The notes beneath the pieces were generated by a model. It saw nothing but the letters and a program-made list of their open reading frames with translations, had not been told where the DNA came from and did no database searches. A stretch of DNA of 6,035 bases, taken from Chitinophagaceae bacterium (GTDB lineage Bacteria; Bacteroidota; Bacteroidia; Chitinophagales; Chitinophagaceae). A program made the translations under genes and the position numbers. The stretch lies in assembly GCA_025924755.1 (NCBI GenBank), contig JAICHT010000222.1, positions 1 to 6,035 of the forward strand. Direction: 5' to 3'. This document shows positions 1-6,035 of this stretch, one piece after another. The number at the start of each line of letters is the position of its first letter. Positions within the stretch are counted from its first letter, which is position 1.

Positions 1-1011
1 GAAAAAAGAACCGTTTTTCAGGAACTTGGTAGAGAAGCCGGCATATGGGCCAAACAACAATTCTTTTTTCCCTTTAATCATCCGTGTATCTAAATGTGGC
101 ACAGACATGGGAGGCGAACCCACCGCTGCTTTGCCATATACTTTGGCATTGTGCATTTCAATAATAGCCGGATTGGTGCATTTAAGCCATTGGCCACTTA
201 CGGGGAAACCTCCAAAACCTTTTCCCTCCGGAATATCTGATTTTAATAGCAACGGCAACGAGCCGCCACCGGCGCCAATAAAAACAAACCGGGTTTTTAC
301 GCGGCGCTTATCTCCGGTTTCCGTATCCTTAACTTTTATTTCCCAGTTGCCATCTTCCTGTTGTTGCAGGTCGCGAACTTCATGATCGAAGTATATCGAA
401 ACCCCATCCATTTGCTTTAGCCTGTTAAACAAGCAGCGGGTAAGGGCTCCAAAGTTTACGTCCGTTCCAATATCTATTTTTGTAGCTGCCACTTTTTCAT
501 CCCGGTCCCGGCCATCCATTACCAGTGGTATCCATTCTTTCAATTGTTCAAAATCTTCTGAATATTGCATGCCTTTGAACAAATGACATTTTTGCAAGGC
601 TTCATACCTTTTTTGTAAATAGGTGACATTATCCTTGCCCCATACAAAACTCATATGTGGTATGCTTCGGATAAAGGATTGTGGAATATCAATAAGATTT
701 TTTTCTATCAGGTAAGCCCAAAACTGCTTCGACACTTCGAAAGATTCGGCAATTTTAGTGGCTTTGGATGTGTCGATAGCACCATCGGGCAATTCGGGTG
801 TGTAATTGAGTTCGCAAAAAGCAGAGTGTCCTGTACCTGCATTATTCCAGGCATCCGAACTTTCAGCAGCGGCTACATCCAGCCGCTCAAAAATTTCTAT
901 AGTAATACCTGGTTCCAATTCCTTCAATAGCATGCCGAGGGTAGCACTCATAATACCGGCACCGATCAATACTACATCCGTTGGCTTTTCTATCACTTTA
1001 TCTGTGTTCAT
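1..1011 (-). CDS. mqo: Malate:quinone oxidoreductase, 3' end cut by window
   Basis: This is an FAD-dependent, membrane-associated dehydrogenase that oxidises malate to oxaloacetate and passes the electrons to the quinone pool, giving an NAD-independent step of the TCA cycle. Reading the minus strand from the ATG at 1009-1011 gives 337 uninterrupted codons running off the left edge. Seen in the sequence: an N-terminal Rossmann dinucleotide-binding motif, GAGIMSATLG (residues 17-26), with an acidic residue (E39) at the expected end of the second strand; the Mqo signature WNNAGTGHSAFCELNYTP (55-72); GTDVNFGALTR (182-192); a second glycine-rich FAD-contact segment, FIGAGGGSLPLL (244-255); and GSPPMSVPHLDTR (298-310). 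The last visible residues, FGPYAGFSTKFLKNGS, also match the family. Family members are about 500-550 residues, so roughly the last third lies outside. No Shine-Dalgarno sequence or clear promoter was seen. The family call is firm; physiological direction and quinone type are not visible. Confidence 0.96.
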   Translation of the reverse strand, partial: MNTDKVIEKPTDVVLIGAGIMSATLGMLLKELEPGITIEIFERLDVAAAESSDAWNNAGTGHSAFCELNYTPELPDGAIDTSKATKIAESFEVSKQFWAYLIEKNLIDIPQSFIRSIPHMSFVWGKDNVTYLQKRYEALQKCHLFKGMQYSEDFEQLKEWIPLVMDGRDRDEKVAATKIDIGTDVNFGALTRCLFNRLKQMDGVSIYFDHEVRDLQQQEDGNWEIKVKDTETGDKRRVKTRFVFIGAGGGSLPLLLKSDIPEGKGFGGFPVSGQWLKCTNPAIIEMHNAKVYGKAAVGSPPMSVPHLDTRMIKGKKELLFGPYAGFSTKFLKNGSFF

Positions 1012-1032
1012 GCGCTATTGTATATTAGTATA

Positions 1033-1063
1033 CCATAGCTATCCGAAATTTTATGCCATAGCT
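1033..1063. repeat. Two direct copies of CCATAGCT upstream of mqo
   Basis: The octamer CCATAGCT occurs at 1033-1040 and again at 1056-1063, a 23 bp period or about two helical turns, and both copies lie within 55 bp upstream of the mqo start. The first copy overlaps the 8 bp palindrome ATAGCTAT (1035-1042). Same-face spacing in a promoter-proximal position would suit a regulator site, but two short AT-rich copies could arise by chance and I know of no factor with this motif. The rest of the 1012-1202 intergenic stretch shows no convincing terminator for the upstream gene, only weak AT-rich pairing (AATTAA with TTAATT) and an 11 bp interrupted palindrome, CTACCAGGTAG (1138-1148). Confidence 0.25.
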
Positions 1064-1202
1064 GCCTTTGGGAAAGTATTTTAGTAAATCAATTTACGTT
1101 ACTATTAATATAGTATTGGGATATTAAACTCTTTCAGCTACCAGGTAGGTTTGTGCATTCCCTAACTAATTAAGCCTAAGGTTGTTGACCAATTAATTTT
1201 CG

Positions 1203-2072
1203 CTAAGTTATATCAGTGACAGACCGATCCGTATTTTTTATCTTTTGCAGGTATCTCGTAATGTTATTATCCAATTGATAAGGGTACGTATAGTTCATTG
1301 CTGTAGCCAGCATCGTTGCCAGTTTACGAAATAAATGTAAGGTTTGAAATAAAGCATCCCAGTTCTGTGCTATATCGCTTCCGCAGAAAGTATTTTCCAA
1401 TGCTGTCCAGGTTTTCTTATCTAAATACTTTTTAAAGTACCTGCCATTTTTATTAGTAGTTACCTGCCAGTTGTGCTGCATGCCTATATACCATTCAATC
1501 ATCTTTTGTAAATAAGAAAACCGGATGATGTTGTCCAACATATATTTTGCATAAAAAAGTTCTTCCCTCCACAGACTCTTTGCTACATACACCGTGTCCC
1601 ACCAAAAATCGGTAATAACAGCTAGAAATTCTTCTTCAATGGGTTTTGTAATTATATAACTGGTGTGGGTGGGTGGTTTCATTGTATTTGTTAACCCATC
1701 TTTGTCTAAAAGAACCCGGTAACCTATATCCCAATTCGGCGGCACTTTCACAAGCTCCGCAGCATGTTTAAATTCTTTAAGCGAATATACCCTGAAATCA
1801 ATACGAACGTAATTCGTATAGGTTATCATGCGCAGGTAAAAAGTTTCATCTACCCGGATTATAGCCAGTGGCTCACCAAATGCCGTAAGCCATGCCTCAT
1901 TATTTAAATATAAGTTGGGATTATTTACAACCAGTTCAATATCATAGTCGGAAAATAAATCAACCCTGGCAGCCGGGTTGGCCCTGGAGCCGGTTAATAA
2001 TATTGTTCTTACATCTTTATTTTCCTTTCCCCAACTTACAACGGCTTCCAATACCTCGTTGTCGCTTCTCAT
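1203..2072 (-). CDS. Aminoglycoside 6-adenylyltransferase family protein (ANT(6)/AadK-like)
   Basis: The protein has 289 residues and belongs to the streptomycin adenylyltransferase family, whose characterised members (AadK, AadE) transfer AMP from ATP to the 6-hydroxyl of streptomycin in the cytoplasm and so inactivate it. Seen in the sequence: the opening MRSDNEVLEAV, like the MRSE start of known members; the nucleotidyltransferase motif GSRAN (28-32) followed by the metal-binding pair SDYDI (D42, D44); a third acidic position in RIDFRV (D92); RVLLDKDGL (119-127); and the C-terminal domain signature FWWDTVYVAKSLWREELFYA (156-175), ending in the YPYQLDN segment. Length is close to the 284 residues of AadK. 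The start is fixed by an in-frame stop at 2082-2084. No Shine-Dalgarno is visible. All catalytic motifs look intact, so an active enzyme is likely. That streptomycin is its substrate is inferred from family membership only. Base composition resembles the neighbours and no mobile-element genes flank it. Confidence 0.93.
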   Translation of the reverse strand: MRSDNEVLEAVVSWGKENKDVRTILLTGSRANPAARVDLFSDYDIELVVNNPNLYLNNEAWLTAFGEPLAIIRVDETFYLRMITYTNYVRIDFRVYSLKEFKHAAELVKVPPNWDIGYRVLLDKDGLTNTMKPPTHTSYIITKPIEEEFLAVITDFWWDTVYVAKSLWREELFYAKYMLDNIIRFSYLQKMIEWYIGMQHNWQVTTNKNGRYFKKYLDKKTWTALENTFCGSDIAQNWDALFQTLHLFRKLATMLATAMNYTYPYQLDNNITRYLQKIKNTDRSVTDIT

Positions 2073-2398
2073 TGTATAAAGTTATGGCAATACCCAGTTG
2101 TTGTATTTGGCAAAAGGTTATCATTAGAATGTAGTGCATGTTGATTTCACTGATTGCTTTTGTATTTGGTGTTTAAGAAAGATGATTTTTGATTATTTCT
2201 ACACTGCAATCGGGTCAATCGCTTATTAAGACAGGTAATAATAAACCGTCAGGTATGCTGATGCATAAAATAATCTATACTTGCACTTATTATGGTACAC
2301 TATACAGTTAAAGATGTTGGTTGAATGTATAGAAGAAACCTGTTAACAAAGCTGTACTTTACTACTATTGTACCGCTCATTAATACAAATGCATACGA
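2073..2398. other. Divergent intergenic region between ANT(6)-like gene and plsC-like gene
   Basis: This 326 bp AT-rich stretch separates two divergently transcribed genes and should hold both of their promoters. I found no supported gene in it; the longest readings are very short or are shadows of the neighbouring genes. For the plus-strand cluster, TACTATTG at 2363-2370 matches the Bacteroidota -7 consensus TAnnTTTG at all but one position and would place transcription start shortly before the ATG at 2399, but no TTG lies at the right distance for a -33 element. TATACTTG at 2276-2283 is another one-mismatch match, also without a partner. For the minus strand no good pair was seen. A small inverted repeat, TATGC-TGAT-GCATA (2254-2267), is too short to interpret. 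Confidence 0.5.
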
Positions 2399-3160
2399 AT
2401 GAAGTTATTGGTTGTCCCTTTGTACTGGTTATATAAATTATACGCAGCGGTAACATTTGTAGCACTCATGCTTGTGGTATTTGTGTTCTCATTACCTGCG
2501 GTTTTCATGGGCCGCATAAAAGGTGGCAACTGGGTATACAGGCTTTGCGTGTTGTGGGGAGATGTGTGGTTTCCTATGGTATTCATATTTCATAAAAACA
2601 TTTACGAGCAAAAACCGGAGACGGATAAGCAATACATCTACGTGGCAAACCATATTTCTTTTTTAGACGCTGCTTTAATTATGTGCACCATCCGGCAACC
2701 TATGCGGCCCCTGGCTAAAGTAGAATATGAAAAAATGCCTGTTTTTGGATTTATCTATAAAATGGCCATTGTGTCGGTAGACAGGAGTAGTGCTGAAAAA
2801 CGTGCCAGTAGCGTACGTATATTAAAGTCGGTTTTAAACAAAGGCATATCCATTTTCTTTTTCCCGGAAGGGACTTTTAATGAAACGGGCAAGCCGCTGA
2901 AAAGCTTTTTCGACGGCGCTTTCCGGATAGCCATTGAAACACAAACACCCATCAAGCCAATATTGTTTTTAGACAGTTATAATCGCCTTAACTATAAAGG
3001 TTTTTTCAGCCTTACGCCAGGAAGAAACCGTTCTGTTTTTTTACAGGAAATTGAAACAAAAGGATTAGTATTAAAAGACGTTGCCTTTTTAAAAGAAAAG
3101 GTTTTTGATGCGATGGAGCAAAAACTGGTAGCATATAAAGCACCGTGGATCAAAGATTAA
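2399..3160 (+). CDS. PlsC-type 1-acylglycerol-3-phosphate acyltransferase family protein
   Basis: This 253-residue membrane-associated acyltransferase of the LPLAT/PlsC family typically transfers a fatty acyl group to lysophosphatidic acid to make phosphatidic acid, the phospholipid precursor. Seen in the sequence: a hydrophobic N-terminal segment (about residues 16-37) likely to anchor it; catalytic motif I NHISFLD (H85 and D90 form the HX4D dyad); motif II region GFIYKMAIVSVDRSS (117-131); motif III FFPEGTF (154-160); and motif IV TPIKPI (183-188). Motifs II and III deviate from the usual form: lysine (K121) sits where arginine is common, and Phe160 follows EGT where arginine is usual. The exact acyl acceptor is therefore uncertain; a lysolipid or aminolipid acyltransferase is possible. 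The start is supported by an in-frame stop at 2381-2383 and no intervening alternative. No Shine-Dalgarno is seen. It leads a probable operon with priA and murB. Confidence 0.9.
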   Translation: MKLLVVPLYWLYKLYAAVTFVALMLVVFVFSLPAVFMGRIKGGNWVYRLCVLWGDVWFPMVFIFHKNIYEQKPETDKQYIYVANHISFLDAALIMCTIRQPMRPLAKVEYEKMPVFGFIYKMAIVSVDRSSAEKRASSVRILKSVLNKGISIFFFPEGTFNETGKPLKSFFDGAFRIAIETQTPIKPILFLDSYNRLNYKGFFSLTPGRNRSVFLQEIETKGLVLKDVAFLKEKVFDAMEQKLVAYKAPWIKD

Positions 3161-3223
3161 CAGCAACAACTATAAAATTCGTTCTTACTTCCGCCGCTTG
3201 TGTTTATTTTACAGCCGTATTTT

Positions 3224-5665
3224 ATGTTTGCAGAAATCATTATACCGCTGGCTTTGCCAAAAAATTACACCTGGAGCATTCCGGATGATATGCTGCCGAA
3301 ACTACAGCCCGGGTGCAGGGTAGAGGTGAATTTAGGAAAGAATAAAAAATATGCCGGTGTTGTAAAAAGAATTCATAATGATGCACCTACCAATTTTGAA
3401 ACAAAAGATATCCTGAATATTTTAGATCCGGAGCCCGTTTTGCAACCATACCAATTTTCCTTCTGGCAATGGATGGCAGAATATTATATGTGCTCGGAAG
3501 GCGAGGTGATGGCAGCGGCGCTACCCTCACATTTTAAATTATCCAGCGAAACTGTTTTGATTTTTAATGAAGAATATGGCGATGACTTTTCCGGCCTGGA
3601 AAATGATGAATACCTGGTGGCAGAGGCTTTATTAATGAAGCACGAGCTGCGCCTTACGGAGATTCAGCAGATATTGGATGTAACGCATGTTTATCCGATT
3701 GTTAATAAATTGATAGGCAAAAAAGTTTGTTTTGTATGGGAGTCGCTCAAGCAGGCATATGCTCCTAAAAAAGAAAGTTTTGTTTTGCTCAACCCGGAAT
3801 ATGGCAATGAAGAAAAGCTGGAAAATTTATTAAATAACTGGAGCCGTGCCCCTAAGCAAATGGAGTTGTTATTAAGCTTTTTGCACTTAATGAGAACCGA
3901 AGGAGAAGTAACAAAAACCTCTTTACTAAAGAAGTCGCAGGCTTCTGATGCACAGTTAAAAGGGTTGGTAGATAAAGATATACTACGGGTTGAAAAAAGG
4001 AGTGTAGACCGCATCAATTATTTACCTAAAGATGTTCATATTGATTTTGAATTAACACCTGCCCAGCAGGAAGCCCTGGAACAGGTTCGGATGGGCTTAA
4101 AAGAAAAGCAGGTTTGCCTGCTGCATGGCATCACATCAAGCGGTAAAACGCATATTTATATCCGGCAAATAGAAGAACTGATGCGAAAAGGAGAGCAGGT
4201 TTTGTATATGCTGCCCGAGATTGCATTGACTTCTCAAATCATTCGCCGGCTTCAAAAATATTTTGGTGGATATATTGGTATTTATCATTCTAAATTCAGC
4301 CAGAATGAACGGGTTGAAATATGGAATAAAGTAAAATCCGGAGAGTTGAAAGTAGTGCTGGGTGCCAGGTCCTCATTGTTTTTGCCTTATCATAAATTAG
4401 GATTGATTATTTGCGATGAAGAGCATGATACCTCGTACAAGCAACAAGACCCGGCACCTCGCTATAATGGCAGGGACGCTGCTATTTATTTAGCATCGCT
4501 TACCGGTGCTAAAGTATTGCTTGGCAGCGCTACACCATCGCTTGAAACCTATTATAATGCAAAGACAGATAAATATGCGTTAGTAGAATTGCTGGAACGC
4601 TACCGCGAAGTAAAATTGCCTGTTATTGAAATGATTGATATCCGTACAATAGCTAAAAAACCCGGAGAAAAAATCATGTTCACACCACAGTTATTAGCGG
4701 ATATTACCACCACTGTCAATAAAGGAAAGCAGGTGATCCTGTTTCAAAACCGCAGAGGCTATTCTCCATATCAACTTTGCACGATTTGTGGCTGGATTGC
4801 CCAGTGCCGTCATTGCGATGTGTCGCTTACGTATCACAAGCAATCCAACAAATTAAAATGCCATTACTGCGGCAACATTTATCCGCCAACAAACACCTGC
4901 GCTGCCTGCGGTAGTGATAAGTTAATACAAAGAAATTTTGGTACGGAAAAAATTGAAGAGGTATTGGATAGTGAATTAAAGGATGCAAAGGTGGGCCGAA
5001 TGGATTTTGATACAATCCGCAATAAAAATGCACACGACGTATTGATACAACAATTTGAGCAAAAAAAGATTGACGTATTGGTAGGTACACAAATGGTAGT
5101 AAAAGGATTGGATTTTGACAATGTGGATCTGGTAGGCATATTAGATGCGGATGGCTTATTGCATTTTGCCGAATTCAGGGTGAATGAACGGGCTTTTCAA
5201 TTAATGGAACAGGTGAGCGGACGGGCAGGAAGAAAAGACGGCAATGGCAAAGTATTGATACAAACAAGCAACCCGGCACATCCGATATTGCAATATGTTG
5301 CCCGTCATGATTTTATTGGAATGTATAACGAAGAAATTGAAAAGCGCCGGCAATTTTTCTATCCGCCTTTTTCCAGGATTATCCTCGTTACATTTAAACA
5401 CAAAGAACGGGAAGTGGTAAGCGAAGCAGCTCATTTTTTTGCTAATGCGCTGCAAACCGTTTATAGCCAGTATTTAGTAGGTCCTGCAGAACCGGTAATC
5501 AACCGCGTTCGCAATATGTTTTTAATGGAACTGCTGATAAAACTACCCAGGGATAGCGCTATCATTGCCAGGTGTAAAAGCGATATACTAAAACAATGCG
5601 CAGCATTGCATGCAGAAAAAAAGTTTAAGAAAATAATGGTTGTACCCGATGTGGATGCATTATAA
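3224..5665 (+). CDS. priA: Primosomal protein N' (replication restart helicase PriA)
   Basis: PriA is a 3'-to-5' superfamily 2 DNA helicase that recognises stalled forks and D-loops and reloads the replicative helicase. From the ATG at 3224 it has 813 residues, longer than the 732 of E. coli PriA. Seen in order: an N-terminal 3'-DNA-end-binding domain starting MFAEIIIPLALP; a winged-helix region (about 110-270); Walker A GITSSGKT (302-309, K308); Walker B DEEH (398-401); FQNRRGY (507-513); eight zinc-binding cysteines in four CxxC pairs (519/522, 528/531, 546/549, 559/562), as expected for the two zinc sites; GTQMVVKG (621-628); motif VI QVSGRAGR (663-670); and a C-terminal domain with FYPPFSR (712-718) and GPAEPVINR (753-761). 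A GTG at 3200 would add eight residues, but the ATG fits the usual N-terminus better. The gene lies 63 bp after the acyltransferase and 14 bp before murB. It appears complete and functional. Confidence 0.97.
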   Translation: MFAEIIIPLALPKNYTWSIPDDMLPKLQPGCRVEVNLGKNKKYAGVVKRIHNDAPTNFETKDILNILDPEPVLQPYQFSFWQWMAEYYMCSEGEVMAAALPSHFKLSSETVLIFNEEYGDDFSGLENDEYLVAEALLMKHELRLTEIQQILDVTHVYPIVNKLIGKKVCFVWESLKQAYAPKKESFVLLNPEYGNEEKLENLLNNWSRAPKQMELLLSFLHLMRTEGEVTKTSLLKKSQASDAQLKGLVDKDILRVEKRSVDRINYLPKDVHIDFELTPAQQEALEQVRMGLKEKQVCLLHGITSSGKTHIYIRQIEELMRKGEQVLYMLPEIALTSQIIRRLQKYFGGYIGIYHSKFSQNERVEIWNKVKSGELKVVLGARSSLFLPYHKLGLIICDEEHDTSYKQQDPAPRYNGRDAAIYLASLTGAKVLLGSATPSLETYYNAKTDKYALVELLERYREVKLPVIEMIDIRTIAKKPGEKIMFTPQLLADITTTVNKGKQVILFQNRRGYSPYQLCTICGWIAQCRHCDVSLTYHKQSNKLKCHYCGNIYPPTNTCAACGSDKLIQRNFGTEKIEEVLDSELKDAKVGRMDFDTIRNKNAHDVLIQQFEQKKIDVLVGTQMVVKGLDFDNVDLVGILDADGLLHFAEFRVNERAFQLMEQVSGRAGRKDGNGKVLIQTSNPAHPILQYVARHDFIGMYNEEIEKRRQFFYPPFSRIILVTFKHKEREVVSEAAHFFANALQTVYSQYLVGPAEPVINRVRNMFLMELLIKLPRDSAIIARCKSDILKQCAALHAEKKFKKIMVVPDVDAL

Positions 5666-5679
5666 AATATGATAACACT

Positions 5680-6035
5680 ATGACTGTTCAGGAAAATATT
5701 TCTCTTAAGCCCTATAATACGTTTGGCATTGATGTAACAGCTAAATATTTTTCCACGTTCCATTCATCAGATGAATTAATAGAAATCAGCCACTATCCCT
5801 TTTTTACTTCTGAACATTCGCTGTTTCTTCTTGGCGGTGGCAGCAATATTCTTTTTACAAATGATTTGGACGGATTGGTGTTGAAGAATGAAATTAGCGG
5901 TATTCAAGTAATTGAAGAAGATAAAGAACTGGTATATGTAAAAGCCGGAGCTGGAGTGAACTGGCACCAATTCGTTCTTTTTTGTTTGGCCCATAATTAT
6001 GCAGGAGTGGAAAACCTGTCCCTGATTCCTGGTTC
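5680..6035 (+). CDS. murB: UDP-N-acetylenolpyruvoylglucosamine reductase, 5' part, cut by window
   Basis: MurB is a cytoplasmic FAD enzyme that uses NADPH to reduce UDP-GlcNAc-enolpyruvate to UDP-MurNAc, the second committed step of peptidoglycan precursor synthesis. The window contains 118 complete codons plus two bases. Seen in the sequence: the N-terminal LKPYNTFGID (9-18), as in the E. coli-type enzyme; the FAD-binding loop GGGSNILF (52-59); the KAGAGVNWHQFV segment; and AGVENLSLIPG at the break. The FAD-binding continuation, the catalytic serine domain and the C-terminal domain lie outside; E. coli MurB has 342 residues, so about a third is visible. The start at 5680 is favoured because the overlapping ATG at 5669 reaches a stop after four codons. 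No Shine-Dalgarno precedes it. The 14 bp gap after priA, with no room for a terminator, implies co-transcription. Confidence 0.96.
   Translation, partial: MTVQENISLKPYNTFGIDVTAKYFSTFHSSDELIEISHYPFFTSEHSLFLLGGGSNILFTNDLDGLVLKNEISGIQVIEEDKELVYVKAGAGVNWHQFVLFCLAHNYAGVENLSLIPG

Noticed and set aside
26..1084. Plus-strand open frames at 26-385, 655-930 and 806-1084
   Set aside because: They lie mostly or wholly opposite the unambiguous mqo reading frame and have no recognisable protein character.
1085..1202. AT-rich inverted pairing downstream of the ANT(6)-like gene as a terminator
   Set aside because: The stem is about six AT pairs with a long loop and no clear T-tract after it, which is too weak to call.
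2069..2095. TAACTTTA just upstream of the ANT(6)-like start on the minus strand as a -7 promoter box
   Set aside because: It lies only a few bases before the ATG and has no TTG at the proper distance upstream.
2182..2229. A 15-codon open frame (MIFDYFYTAIGSIAY) in the divergent intergenic region
   Set aside because: It is too short and has no ribosome-binding signal or family resemblance to support translation.
2254..2267. Inverted repeat TATGC-TGAT-GCATA
   Set aside because: Five-base arms in AT-rich DNA are expected by chance and it is not placed next to a supported promoter.
3200..3223. An upstream GTG start that would lengthen PriA by eight residues
   Set aside because: The ATG at 3224 gives MFAEIIIPLALP, the expected PriA N-terminus, and the extra residues match nothing I recognise. 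Neither start has a Shine-Dalgarno to settle it.
3198..3230. TTG at 3198-3200 plus TATGTTTG at 3223-3230, resembling a Bacteroidota -33/-7 promoter
   Set aside because: The -7 match overlaps the priA start codon, so transcription would begin downstream of it and could not serve this gene.

Overview
The window looks like an ordinary chromosomal stretch from a member of the Bacteroidota, most likely near the Chitinophagaceae. This is inferred from the style of the proteins, a moderately AT-rich composition, and the absence of a Shine-Dalgarno sequence at every start, where upstream regions are AT-rich instead. No sequence search was possible, so the family-level placement is tentative.

Layout from left to right. 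Positions 1-1011 (minus strand) hold the N-terminal two thirds of malate:quinone oxidoreductase (Mqo), which is cut by the window edge. After a 191 bp gap, positions 1203-2072 (minus strand) hold a complete aminoglycoside 6-adenylyltransferase family gene (ANT(6)/AadK/AadE type). A 326 bp non-coding region, 2073-2398, separates it from a plus-strand cluster transcribed the other way. That cluster is a PlsC-type acyltransferase (2399-3160), the primosomal helicase PriA (3224-5665), and the start of MurB, a peptidoglycan precursor reductase (5680 to the window end). PriA and MurB are only 14 bp apart. PlsC and PriA are 63 bp apart with no terminator-like hairpin, so the three are probably co-transcribed.

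The genes do not form one pathway. The plus-strand cluster combines membrane lipid synthesis, replication restart and cell-wall synthesis, all growth functions. The minus-strand pair combines central respiratory metabolism with a nucleotidyltransferase whose family modifies streptomycin. I found no insertion sequence, integrase, tRNA, rRNA, CRISPR array or clear attachment site. The ANT(6) homologue is therefore most simply read as a resident chromosomal gene rather than a recently mobilised cassette. I saw no convincing sign of a new biological system. The points most worth a second look are the ANT(6) homologue in a housekeeping setting and the divergent acyltransferase motifs of the PlsC-like protein.
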